Made by a program: the position numbers and the translations under genes. The notes under the pieces were generated by a model that did not search any database, was not told where the DNA came from, and saw only the letters and a program-made list of their open reading frames with translations. A DNA stretch of 64,000 nt from Isoperla grammatica. Lineage: Eukaryota > Arthropoda > Insecta > Plecoptera > Perlodidae. How positions within the stretch are numbered: position 1 is the stretch's first letter; every line of letters begins with the position of its first letter. Location of the stretch: NCBI GenBank assembly GCA_945910005.1, contig OX246740.1:47662224-47726223 (forward strand), given 5' to 3'. Below are positions 35,371 to 47,292 of this stretch, one piece after another.

Positions 35371-36671
35371 TGATTTGAGAACGAGCGCGAACTACCACTA
35401 GCGCAAACATGAACGTGCAACACAACCATGACATAATAGTAAAGACGAACTTGTGAAGAGTGAAAACCTTAACGACTGTCCATAAACAACATACATTATT
35501 CATTCTGAGGGGGGGGGGGGGGGGGGGCTCTGTTTTGTGATATCCACTGCATATTATTTATATATTTTATTCAGAAAATGTATTGACTTTTCAAATATTG
35601 GTCAGTTAAAATTTTCTGCATTCCACTTCCATTTGGTTTGTGTGTGGGCATTTAATTTTTGTGACATTTAAGGGGTGGGCTTTTTTTTAGTTTAGTTAGT
35701 TCGAGCCAAATTGATGTGACAAACAGCTTCTTAAAAGGGGTCCTATACAATGTTAAACAATCATGAAAAGTATTTTGGACAAGGCAGTATCAATATTACA
35801 TTTACATTGGCTCATGATCAGTAAGTAGGTACCAGTTAGAAGAATTGGCAAAGGTTAATATGTTTTAGCTATATTGCATGAAACTGTTTATAAATATGTT
35901 GCCATCCACAACTCCCTAATGATGGGTCAACGTGGCAGTATGCCTTGCCAAAAGTAAATTTTTCAAAATTGTTCTACTGTATTCACAAGTGTATAACGTT
36001 TTAAGTATGTAGTGTCAAGTGTATGAAGTAAGTATATGATGTATGAACCTTAGATCACGATGTAAATAATGAAGGTAAACTGGAAAGATCAAGATGCAAC
36101 ACATTGTACTATACAATGCACAATGTATGATGAAAAGTATGATGCCATATGCCGAGTTGCCTACTATGTTTGACATTATGTATCATCTGCTAACTATACA
36201 TCACACTTAAAGGGTATATATTAGAAATTATGGATGATTTGTTATCTACACGTGATATTTTCAAAATTGTAAATAAGCATGATGCGTGCATCTTACATCA
36301 TGATGTAAATAATGGAAGTAGACGAGAAAGACAAGATGAAACGCATTGTATTATACAATGCTTGATATATGATAGTTGTGAAAAGTATGAATAATGTTTG
36401 AATGGTATAATTATAAATCATACATAAACAGTAATGCAAATTAAGGATGATTTTCACCTAAAAGTGAAATTTTTAAATTTGTAATGTGATCTCGCTTTTG
36501 CAGTGTAAGTATGAGTATGATGCAAGTATGAGTATGATGCAAGTATGAGTTATTGCTACATCACGGTTTGGTGTACACAATAAGCTATAATGTGTAAATA
36601 TGTATTAAAATATCAAGGCTTTCGTGGCCCGGGTTAATTTTAATGAAATTAAAAATACAAGCATTGTTCCA
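35371..36671. other. AT-rich interval, no gene seen
   Basis: Contains a G run at about 35510-35527, repeated ATGATG/AAGTATGA motifs from 36000 to 36560, and a short tandem GTATGAGTATGATGCAA at about 36508-36550. No coding signal on either strand. Confidence 0.6.
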
Positions 36672-37091
36672 CCACGGCGGTAACACCAAAATTCATCACT
36701 CTGGGTCCCTTGTCAGACTGACTGTCCTACAATGCACAATGACTGTGTAGTGGAACGACTGTCATTCTTCAATGCACAAGGCTGCACAGTGACTGTGTAG
36801 TTGAATGACTGTCGTTCTACAATGCACAACGAATGCACAGCGATTGTGTATAGCTGAACGACTGTCGTTCTATAATGCACAACAACTGCACAGCGACTGT
36901 GTATACTTGAACAACTGTCGTTCTACAATGCACAATGAATGTACAGTGACTGTGTAATTGAACTACTGTCGTTCTAAAATGCACAACGACTGCACAGCAA
37001 CTGTGTAGTTGAATGACTGTAAATCTAACGAAGGGACCCAGAGCGGTACTGAAACGCGTAAACATGAATTTTGCGAGTGTTACCAACGTGG
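36672..37091. mobile_element. Inverted-repeat element with an internal minisatellite
   Basis: Ends CCACGGCGGTAACACC and GTGTTACCAACGTGG, plus subterminal AAAATTCAT and CTCTGGGTCCCTT blocks, are inverted. Inside (about 36718-37025) are six tandem units of 50-60 bp built on GACTGTCGTTCTACAATGCA. MITE-like elements with a tandem core are known in bivalves and other invertebrates; the family here is not identified. Confidence 0.75.
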
Positions 37092-37689
37092 CAGAAAAAC
37101 CCTGTTTTTAATTTGATTAATATATATTCACATAAATATATATTGTTACTAAAACTTAATTAGAAAGGTATAAAGATGAAACACAGTTATGTAACTTACA
37201 CTGTGATGTAGTTGTAGTGTATGATGTAAGATGCACGTTGAAAGTATGAGTTACGTTTATGTGAAGTATGATGTAGTACCTATCAGTCCCCCATATATCA
37301 ATAATAATATAAATTATAGATAGATTATGTATAAAAGTAAATGGAAAGCTGTTATGGCTTGTTCTTTGAGATTCCTTAATTAAATGGGCCCAGCATACAA
37401 CTTATAAAGATAATTGGAACAAAAGGGTTGAGTTACACTCCTCACAAAGTATGTTTTCATCGATATTAAAGAAAACGCAAGTTCGAACGGCAGTGAAATG
37501 TTTGCTTACCAAAAATCCCATTTTCCCAAATCCATTATTAAAGTGTATGGCAATGTCAATAAACTACATGTTGACTTTCACTTGCATTGTACATGTCGTA
37601 CGAGGTTGTTGAAAATAATGTTGGGTGCTTGGCACTCATCATCCGGGTGGTGACTGTACTCAACATCAGAAAAGGTATTAGATTGCGAT

Positions 37690-37952
37690 GTTTCTGCGTG
37701 TTTCTGCTTCAAATGCAAAAGGTCTAGGGTTCGATTCCCGATTCTGGCAGTTAGACAACTATTTATATGTACTGAAATCTATTGATACGACAGTAACCCA
37801 TATTTAAACGGTGGCTTTATTCTATTTATAGCCTATCGAATAAAACTGGGTTATGAGAACAAATACTTTAACAATAATACTTTTGTGCCCTCATAGCAGG
37901 CACATAATTATTGGTATAATGTCTTCTACTGAAAATCAGTTCTAGTAACTGA
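37690..37952 (+). repeat. tRNA-derived SINE-like repeat
   Basis: Has TGCTTCAAATGCAAAAGG then GGGTTCGATTCCCGATTC (B-box), a body shared with 541-760, and a tail TGAAAATCAGTTCT-GTAACT shared with 43960-44110. 37092-37689 is AT-rich with no gene seen. Confidence 0.55.
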
Positions 37953-38100
37953 GGGCGTATCTCACTGCTCTATTTTGACGCTAGTTGACTAGCCTAATGC
38001 ACTAATACAACAATTAATGATTGTTATAACTAATCGTCATTAATTATTGCATTAGTCCACTAGGCTACACTAGCATCAAAATAGAGCATTGAGGTATACC
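37953..38100. repeat. Foldback/MITE, 148 bp
   Basis: Inverted arms GGGCGTATCTCACTGCTCTA / TAGAGCATTGAGGTATACC, both continuing through TTTTGA-GCTAG and a TGCATTAGT block. It abuts the SINE-like repeat on its left. Confidence 0.7.
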
Positions 38101-38395
38101 CTGAATACAATAAATAGTGCTTTGTTTTTATTTTGTTTGCTGCTTGCAAAGGCAGCATTAATATACATTTACCACGTACTAACTCAAATTCGATCTAACA
38201 TTTAAAATACAATGTATTCTATTATTTAAATTTGCAACATTTGGTATCTTATTAACAGGATGGTCAACAAATAAAAATCGAATACTGATATTGTTAAATA
38301 TAAGCCAAATCAATATTTTTCTTCCAATTGTAGCAAAAAATATAGTTTCCATACTATTTCCCCCCAAAACGTTGATCTTCACTCCCTTCCCTCCG

Positions 38396-39582
38396 ATAGG
38401 AAACATAAGTAGCAAAGGCGCAAACTATTTTGGATCACAATTAATGATCTCACTTCCATAAGAAACAAACAGAACGACAGTCAACTTTCCACCGTGATAT
38501 CTCCGAAGGTGACAACTAGAACGTATTCCAACGATTTGTCCGGTGGTTAAGAGAAATATTATACATAGCCTAACCCAAGCTGAGTCATCGTCCCTCAAAA
38601 AATTAGTAATTTAATAATAACAAAATGTATTAACAACTCAAATCACATTCATTTGATTAATTCCTACTTTTCATGCTACATTTTTATTATCATTGTTATT
38701 ATCATTATTATTATTGTTTGTATTTAGAATTAGTATTACTACCATAGTTATTATATATATACGTTCTGCTTTTCATGTATCATGTACTATTGTCATTTTT
38801 GGATTATTATTAACATACATTATTTATTATTCAGCCCACACACGAGGTGTGACCCTATGTGGGCTTCTTTTCATTTATATATTGTCAACGAATTTTGTGT
38901 TATTTCTACTTGTATTATTATTTTTTAAAGAAAAAAATAAAAATTGAATTGAATTGAAATGATCAGCACAACGAGAAAGCCTGTCTTTTCTTCATTGGTT
39001 ACAATTTAATTCTTGTTGATAGCATTCATGGAATTTTAATGAGAGCGAGTTATACAAATCTGTGTTAGCCACCGTGCTTGCGCAGATGAATCACTTGCAG
39101 CCGACGAGCGCTCCGTTCATCTCTAAATGACGCTTACAGACGTGTAAAATATGGCTCTCTGCCCTACAGCAACAAGTTTCTTTACACAAGTACCAATATT
39201 TGTTGATCGATCGATCAATCAACAAATTGTTAGTACTTTTCTAAAGAAATTCATTACGGTACTGTAGAAAAAAGAACAGGCCTTATACAAGTGTTAGCGT
39301 TATTTAGAAGAAGGAAGCGTACGTCAGCTGCAAGTGATTTAACTGCGCACATGTGCAACAGCTAACATGGATTTGTATAACTCGCTCTCATTTAAATTCC
39401 GTGATAAGCTACCATTACCAACAGGAATTAAATTGTAACCAACGAAGAAAAAAACAGGATTCTCGCCGTGCTCATCCAACACCTTTGCAGTTATGACAGT
39501 GCAAAGTTGACTGGCGTTCTGTTTCTTACGGAAGTGAGATCATTTTTCATGCAAAATAGTTTTGCACCTTTTGTTCCCTATA
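38396..39582. mobile_element. Long inverted-repeat element split by a LINE tail
   Basis: Outer blocks (ATAGGAAACA, GCAAACTATTTT and GATCTCACTTCC, left) reappear inverted at 39530-39582. Inner blocks (GGTTACAATTTAATTC, GAGCGAGTTATACAAATC, left 38990-39060) reappear inverted at 39360-39440. The left arm is interrupted by 38520-38958, which the right arm lacks. No reading frame of note. Confidence 0.75.
38520..38958 (+). mobile_element. 5'-truncated non-LTR retrotransposon 3' end
   Basis: Ends in AAAAATTGAATTGAATTGAA, a short tandem tail of the CR1/L2 style, preceded by a hairpin CCCACACACGAGG / ATGTGGGC. A tail of similar type is at 42690-42838. A frame of 84 codons here is low-complexity and hydrophobic and is not a gene. 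Confidence 0.6.
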
Positions 39583-39758
39583 TAATGCATTCTTCAGGGT
39601 CAGTCTAATTCGTGTGAACTTTCAGCATATTCTGAAACTAAATTATAGTAGTTCCTACTGCAAAGATCTGCATTTAATGTTTCAATAACTCAACAGGGAG
39701 TTCATTCAGTAGTATCGTTGAGTGTATATGGGTTGGCTGTCTAACGCTTCGTACCTTT

Positions 39759-39889
39759 CAACATAATCTAGTCGGCCAGTAGCAGAACACAAGTGCATGG
39801 ATTAAGACAGCGCACGATAGTACGGATTCAAGTGATTCCTGCATGTGTTTCCATTCTGATACTAGCCGACTGGCATAATATGTTGAATG
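39759..39889. repeat. Imperfect foldback, about 130 bp
   Basis: CAACATAATCTAGTCGGC on the left and GCCGACTGGCATAATATGTTG on the right are inverted, with AGTA-CAGAA and a CATG-GTGT block inside also partly inverted. 39890-41247 contains no gene I can support. Confidence 0.5.
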
Positions 39890-41247
39890 TACAAAATTGA
39901 AGACAAACAGACACTGGCATTCTACCATACAATACACACTCAACGGCAGTATGCGAGACCAATCTGCCCAGTTACTAAGTTAAAAGTGACTGGATAGTTT
40001 TTCAAAGGTGTGAAGAGGAAAGTCGACCGACACCTGAAGTTTGCCCCACCTGAATGACGATGCTAGAGTTGTAGCTCCAGAAAATATGTCGTGGTTTTAG
40101 ATATTGTTTCAACTCAAACTTGATCTATACTGTGGAGGAAAACCAACGTACGTAACTACATTTGAGGCCTACATTTTCCTTTCCAGTAGCGGCAATCACA
40201 AAACATTCACTTTACTTTGGTGTGATAATTCTCTATGTCAAAACGCGAAAAAGTTTTCAGTAAATAAGTTACGTTTATATTAACTTTGTGTCCGTCAATT
40301 TCGTACCAAGAGGGCAACACACGACACTGTATTGTACCTAGATAGGTCACCATCGTATCAATTCCTGCTATCGTAATAGATTACAGTCAACAGGTTTTAA
40401 ACCAATAATATGCAAAACTAATTTTATTACGTGATAATCGGATAAGTCGAGGCGGACGAATCTACGGACGCAGTTTGCATGTTTCCACCCTGCTACGAAA
40501 CAAGTGCGCAATGTACGAGTACATCATAAATGTATGTGTTTGTGGGTGTTCTGTGTACGTATGTAAAGTGTCGAAACATATAACAATACAAAAATGTCTT
40601 ACCTTACAAGAAAATACAAATTTGAAACCAAAACCTATACTGGAATAAGGCTGTTGCAGTGCAATTTTCGATACAAACAGTAATTCACAATTAATACCTG
40701 AAATAAATACACCGGTACAGTAGCGGCTTCAACGTATCCATATAAAGTTTGCATTAGTAACCATCCTCTAAGCAAATGAATAATCTAGAGTACAGAGTAC
40801 GGTAGCACATGGACTACCCTAGTAATAATACAGTCAAGCTTTGTAAGGGCATGTTTGAGAGTCCAGTGGACATCATGAATGTGATGAACATTTATCAAGA
40901 AATACGAAATTCTTAGGTATTGCCTATTAATTAGGCAACGTATTAAATTTATATTTTACCAAAGAAGTAAATATAATTATGGCAAATACTCAACAGAGAT
41001 ATTAGAGAGCAGGGGGAGGAAAGGACAGTAGCCCGTGGAGAAAGTAAACTACAACGAATAATCGGTACCTTACCAGTTTTTGTACCGTAAACTGAAAGAT
41101 GATGTTAGCCCAAGAAATGGAGTAGCACTAGCACGCTGCTCCCTCAACCCGAATGAAAAGCTGGATAGGAGGCCAAGATATATATAGTACAAAAACATGC
41201 ATTTTGCAACCAACAAAATCTTAGAAATCAAATATATAATATATATA

Positions 41248-41603
41248 ATTGGAACTCAGAATAAGATAAAACATGTTCTAGTGAGGGGAAAGGTACAGAA
41301 GGACGACAGCTTACCTGAGAAAGTAGATAGGTCGCTTTGAGAAACATATAGACGAGAAGACAAATAAACTGAGACGTTTCGGCCAACTAGTGGTCTTGAT
41401 CACTCAACGTGAGTAAATTCACCCTAGTCTTAAGTTTAGTTTAGTTCTACTCACGCTGAGTGATCAAGACCACTAGTTGGCCGAAACGTCTCAGTTTATT
41501 TGTCTTCTCATCTATATGTTTCTCTACTTTCTCAGGTAAGCTGTCGTCCTTCTGTACCTTTCCCTTCACTAGAACATGTTTTATCTTGTTCTGAGTTTCA
41601 ATT
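41248..41603. mobile_element. Foldback with Penelope/hammerhead-like core
   Basis: Arms 41248-41416 and about 41449-41603 are inverted copies; the left arm has an extra 13 bases (GATAGGTCGCTTT). Each arm carries TGATCAAGACCACTAGT-TGGCCGAAACGTCTCAG, which resembles the GATGAAG ... CGAAACGTC block in terminal repeats of Penelope-like elements, where it is part of a hammerhead ribozyme. The CUGAUGA core is altered (GTGATCA), so self-cleavage is unlikely. Family assignment is inference. Confidence 0.5.
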
Positions 41604-41635
41604 ATCTCAGCCTTTTGGCCTCTCCAAGTATACAC

Positions 41636-41658
41636 TATATATATATATATATATATAA
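41636..41658. repeat. (TA)n microsatellite
   Basis: About ten TA repeats next to the foldback. Confidence 0.9.
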
Positions 41659-42162
41659 ATAAACTGGTTGTCTGAAAATACAAAGTATGAAGAATATTGA
41701 ACTAGCCATGCTTTGCCAGAGCGTAGACGATTACACTACACTAGTTATTCTACATTTATCAAGGACACCTTCCTGCCTCCCGAGACGATGCATTTAAGGT
41801 GAGTCCTGCCCTAATTAACATTTTCTAAAACATGAATAAACACACTGTGTGGAGTATAAAATATATGCTCTTTTAAGAAGATCGAAAGATTTTAAAAATG
41901 TATTTGGTTGAGGCATATGATAATTAAAACCGGCATTGTGAACAATAAAGTAGACAGGGCTAAACATCTAGGTGTGAACCAAATACATATTTCGTACGTG
42001 ATTATTTTTTTGTATATATGGTACCTTACCCTCACTAGAACAATCTAAGGTCAAACAAGTATTGTATAGCAAGACTTAAATTTCTTGCACTGCAATTTTT
42101 TTTCGATAACAGATAAAACAAATATTTTACAATCAAAGTAATTACTTTAAAAGACTCAGGCC

Positions 42163-42321
42163 CGAATGCATGGTTCAAACTCAAGCCCTCCTCAACTCAG
42201 CCTCTCCTCAGCCTCACCTATAACCACCTATCACAGAGCCGTCCACATGACAATGCAGCTCTGTGATTGGTGGTTAACCGAGGCTGAGTTGAGGAAGGCT
42301 TGAGACTGGACTATGCATTTA
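42163..42321. repeat. Foldback/MITE, 159 bp
   Basis: Inverted arms: ATGCAT, ACTCAAGCC, CCTCAACTCAGCCTC and ATCACAGAGC on the left return as GCTCTGTGAT, GAGGCTGAGTTGAGG, GGCTTGAG and ATGCAT on the right. Confidence 0.75.
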
Positions 42322-42689
42322 GATTATAGCGCATATAAGGTGAATACAACAAATAAAACCTAAAATATGTATGTGGCTTACATGAAGGTGTTTGTCATAT
42401 TTTTCATAAAACAATATGGCATATAGTACCATACAGTTCCACCATAATGGTTTTGACACTCGTATATTGTGCTTTGTACATTGGGGTGGAATCACCTTAA
42501 TGGAAATAACCCCAATTCATGCAGTGGGGGGGAGGGGGCAGTACAGGCAGTACACCACGATAAACTTGGTGATTTTCAGTGCAAAGTTAATTATCCAGTT
42601 TGTAAAGATTCTATTCGGTGTAGTCTCTAGCAACTAGTAGAATGTAAGTGGACGGAGCTTGGCATGTAGACAGTGAGAGCAAAGAATGG

Positions 42690-42838
42690 CAGCCTGCGGG
42701 GTTATATGTAAACCTATGTGGGTTTCTCACACTATGTACTACAAATTATTATTATATACATCTGTAAACCATACTATGTAAATTGTATTGTGAGAATAAA
42801 ATACTTTGAAATTGAATTGAAATTGAATTGAATTGAAC
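42690..42838 (+). mobile_element. Non-LTR retrotransposon 3' end
   Basis: ATTGTGAGAATAAAATACTT followed by a TTGAAATTGAATTGAATTGAA tandem tail; a hairpin-like AACCTATGTGGGTT precedes. Same tail type as 38520-38958, same strand. Confidence 0.55.
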
Positions 42839-43574
42839 AACTTGTAAGGGAAATTTCATTGACCAAAAATATGAGCAATTTCCGCCCCTGTTCCCCACAC
42901 ACACTTTAACAATAGGCCTACCTATATATCTACAGGTCGACAAATAAATCCAATAGAAATGATACCCGGCTTTCAAAACGTCCTTAACATATAAATAATT
43001 TATGAGTGGAGTGGAGTGGACAGACATCCATGCGTGGCAAGCATGTTGTTAAAAAAAATGCCAATAATGCATTCTAATAAGTATTGTACTCGAGGGGAAT
43101 CGATCTTCAGCATGAAAACTGCTTAACAAAGTTTGACTGTATACATACAATACATTTTCTTTCAAATGTATCTGGAAACCCACCCCTTATCGGTACAAGT
43201 TTAAATACATGTTCAAGCCGCTACTGCACCAGTACATGAACAATAACGCCATGGGATACTGTATGACTAGAGAGCTGTAAGCATTCCTACCCAGATAATG
43301 TGCAATACAGATGGCTGCGGTATGGACTAAACCTTACCCGCGTGCCATGTGTGTGGCGGCTGCGATATCCAATCGGCTGTTGTGTTTGCTTAAATTCTTC
43401 TGAAGAAAACTTCGCACACAAGCCTATAATAATAATAGTGTACCGGATATTTTATTAGTAATTTACTAGATTTGAAGCTCGCTTGCTTGAGCATACCCAA
43501 GGAAGGCACGACTGCTCGTAATGTGTTCTTCGTGTCGTACGGTATCCCATAGTTACGATAACAGTTCCAATGAT

Positions 43575-43727
43575 CTGCAGGGCGATTCTGTATGAGCGAC
43601 GATAAGTTTATCACCGGTTTTGGTCGTTACTCAAGGCGAATGCAAGGCGATGATTGGCTCATTGCCTTCTTCTAACAACCGAAACCGGTGAAAAACCTAT
43701 CATTGCACATTCAGAATCGCCTTGCAG
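43575..43727. repeat. Foldback/MITE, 153 bp
   Basis: CTGCAGGGCGATTCTG and CAGAATCGCCTTGCAG are inverted ends; inner TATCACCGGTTTTGG and CCGAAACCGGTGA continue the arms. Confidence 0.8.
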
Positions 43728-43959
43728 GAGCCAGATTCATATAACTTTTATCACTAGGCGCAGCATACTTTCAATATTACAGATCCAGGTTTGTCACTAG
43801 CTAATTCATGTCCCAACTTTGGTCTGCTTAGCAAAATTCACTATTACATTGTCGTCAGAATTATTCTTTCAGAGATGATCCCAATATATGCCAGCAACTT
43901 TACAATCCACCTAACATGTTGGTTATTGTGCTGTAGCTTGACACGTGAGTGTTTATTAC

Positions 43960-44110
43960 AAGTGAAAATAACTTCTTTGAGGTTATAGAAACTTATAACT
44001 GTGTCTTATAAAGCCATGACGTCACCGGTAATGAGAAAGGAATGCAACGATGCACATAATAAACTGTATAGATGTTAAATGAAAATCAGTTCTTGTAACT
44101 TATGGGTAGA
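43960..44110 (+). repeat. SINE-tail-like fragment
   Basis: GCACATAATAAACTGTATA and TGAAAATCAGTTCTTGTAAC blocks are shared with 541-760 and 37690-37952. From 44111 to 45588 I see no gene and no clear repeat. Confidence 0.45.
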
Positions 44111-45588
44111 CTAAAATGCACTTTTATTTTTATTTATTTAAGTGCATGCACAAATTCAAAATGAAAATAAAAATAAATGCAATATTGTAACCTTGGATTT
44201 CCCAAGTAATGGATATGTTGATAAGTTTGTATAGTTCAAATGGCTTGAACTGTTTATTTTGACGCGAAACAGTGATTACAGAAGTGACCTTTAAATGGAG
44301 AACGTTAACTGGCTGTGAAAATGGCCAACGACCTTGAGATGAAGAAAAGATCAAACGTTGTGATCTTTTGCATTCTCTTGCGGAAATCAGAAAGGCGTTG
44401 CATAGCCTACAATAACTTTTACGAAACATACTTGAACATTTTCAGACATCATTCCCGTTTCCATTTTCATTACCGGGTGATTGCACGAGACTATCGTCAT
44501 TAGGCTGTGTAGAGGAACAGACATTGAACCAGCTTAAACCTCGGAGATAAAACGTTTTGCAAATCTGGCCCAAGGCCATCTATTCCTGAAATTTGTCATG
44601 GGCTGAAGAAATTCATTTTCCCTCATATTAAAATATATGGGTTAGGTTTTGAGGCTCAAGTTTTACCAACCAAAAATAATTCCCTGTTGGCAGTACATTG
44701 TCAAAACTTGCAATAACCATAATAATATAGTGGCTGTTTTATGTCCACAAGACCAATCAGTTTTCAAATTTGATGCAAAAGAGATGAGGCTAAAGAGTGA
44801 TTATGGTCACAAAGCCAGATTCTGAATTGAAAAACTTTGTTGGCGACTTAATTTGTGCATTGCTACTAGCTGGCAATGGAGGTGGGTCACCTCAGCCCAC
44901 GTCAGATTTTAGGAAATAATTGACATCCGAAACCAAGGGTACAACATTTCTTTCGCACAGTTCAGAAGCATCAAAGCTAATAACACTTTTTGCAGGAAGT
45001 ACCTAGCTTCAGTACTTAGCGGTTTAACTAACACGCCCATATTATTCTATTTTCCATTGAAATATTTACAATTGTGTTTGATAGAAGGCCCAATGGTCTC
45101 CGTTAGTAGAGTGGGAGGCGAGGTTTGTTGACAAGAAAATACAGTTACCAACTTTTTCCCCAAACTTCAATTACGATGATTGCAGCCAGTATACCAATAC
45201 ATGTATATGTGAATTAAGCAATCTTACTGAGCAAGCACAATTAACCGTCAATATTGTCCAATTATACGTTTGGTTATGTGACAGGGTTGTTCAAGCTGAT
45301 GTAACCTCTGGTCCCACTCTACTGGACATGTAATCTTTGTCATAAGCTTTGCAAGAGATTTCATGTCAAATATACACTTTACAGTGAAACTTCTTTAAAA
45401 CAAACTTTCAGGGACCAAAATAGTATGTTATAAGAATATTTGTTTACAGGGATCTTACATTTCCATGTGTATTATATACGAACATCTGGGGCATCGAAAA
45501 CACTTTGTCATCAGTTTCTTATAAGAAGTTTCACGGTGTACATGTACGCCTACTAGGAAATGTTATTTTGGCTCATAAAGCTGAAAGG

Positions 45589-47290
45589 TTCAGTGGTATA
45601 TTTATGATTGAAAATTAGAGGCCTACAAAGAGTATTATATACAAGGCTAGGTACCTCAGTTTTGTTACAAAACCAATAAGTTTCCAATATGCCCAGTAAT
45701 TCACTGAAAATGACCAGGTTATTAAAATTCGTCTTCAGAATTTTCTGCAAATGTGATTTCATTTCACAATTATTTTCATAAATTCTGGACTATAATAATT
45801 ATGCACAACCATTACAAATTGTGTAACAACAACACACATATTATGTTCATACTTCATACAACTGTTTGCATTATATCAGTGACAATAAAGAAGGCTCTAG
45901 GCACAGTGCAATGAGCACTTATGACCATTGATCATTGTACTGCATTTTCATTAATTTACCCTGTCAAGCAGATAGTTTTGTTAGGCAGCTGTGGCTACCT
46001 TACTGTGCAATTCAGTACCACCAAGTCCTACAATAAATAGACTATTCAACGAGCCAATTAAGTTTCATACGATGCCATGACAGTGCAACAATGTGCATCA
46101 AATGCATACACCCTTAAAATCCTTAGAACCCTTAAAATAAACTAAACCAACCCTTAAAGTGAACTACTTGTACCATGCAGGAAGGGTGTTCGGCAACTGG
46201 TTCGAGATCTCGGCTTGGCTCAAGCGTAATTGACTCCAGGGTAAAACGGATCAATCCATCAATTACCTGTCCTTGGCCCCCCCCAATGGTTTCTCCCGAA
46301 AGCTCACCTAGTCCGTCGACGCACATAGGCGTGTAGGATACTTAGGGCGTGTAGCCGGCAGGGGTGGAGCTTATTGACACTTGGAGGGGATCTATCCCAG
46401 CTGTTGCACGTGCTTTTACCACACTCACTCCACCCCTCTACCACCAACTACCAGATTCAACCATTGGGTTCGCCTCTGCAAAACAGGGCCCCCAGCGCCA
46501 GGCGGAACCACTACCAGCGAAAAAAGTGCTGATAGCGGCGGGAGATTGGAACTTGGTTTCCCATACCACCTACCTAAATCAGAAGAGCTACCTAAATCGC
46601 TCTATATCTGGATCGAGACACGACAAGGCTCAAGCGTAAATGTGATGCCCGGGTAAAACGGGGCGTTCACTTTACCTGTCCTTGGCCACCCCTAAAGGAA
46701 CACGCTCCTAAGCTCTCCATGTCCAGGCGTGCTGGTAATCTATGGGCGTGCTTATACGTCAGGAGCAATAGCGTACGTGCTTCTCCATCGGCGGCCATGT
46801 GCTTTTACCACACTATAGCTCCACCAGTTCAGTGCTATCCAATCTGATACGTGCAGCCAGAGTTGTTCCTAAAGGTTCGCCTCAGCAAGAAACCAGAGTC
46901 ATAGCGGATACCACTATCAGCCAATTGCTGACCGTGGTATAGGGTGATGGACCTTGCTTACCCAACCCACCCATGACACACCTACCTAAATCAGACCTAG
47001 GGCCTAAAGTCCGTAAATCCCCTGATGGGGGTTCGTTTGCTGAACGTCCGCCATGAGACCGACGGACCTTGAATCAAAGCTACCTAACTTTCATACTCCC
47101 TTTACAGGTATGGCCGAATATAAAAGTCTATTGTAGCTAATAATAGGAAAAAAAAGAGTAAAAAGTAAGTAAAAGTAATAATATAAAAAGCAAAGCAAGG
47201 AATATCAAACAAAATGTGGCCTGTTAAATTGCCTTATCCACCTCTCTATAGATGCAGTAATGCTTTTATTTAACCACACGTTAGGCTAAA
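45589..47290. repeat. 1.7-kb tandem duplication, unit 1
   Basis: Directly adjacent copy follows at 47293. The outer parts (45589-46160, and after 47106) differ clearly from unit 2 in many substitutions and indels. The core 46161-47106 shows no difference by eye at a constant offset of 1718. The core has its own older dimer of about 410 bp: GGCTCAAGCGTAA at 46216 and 46626, TTACCTGTCCTTGGCC at 46264 and 46673, TGCTTTTACCACACT at 46409 and 46798. Two overlapping 91-codon frames at 46364-46656 have no resemblance to known proteins. Confidence 0.9.
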
Positions 47291-47292
47291 AT

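Noticed and set aside
38693..38947. 84-codon hydrophobic frame
   Set aside because: AT-rich low-complexity sequence within a LINE 3' end; no family resemblance.
46364..46656. Two overlapping 91-codon frames repeated at 48082-48374
   Set aside because: Identity between the copies reflects the identical DNA core in all frames, not coding selection; no family resemblance.
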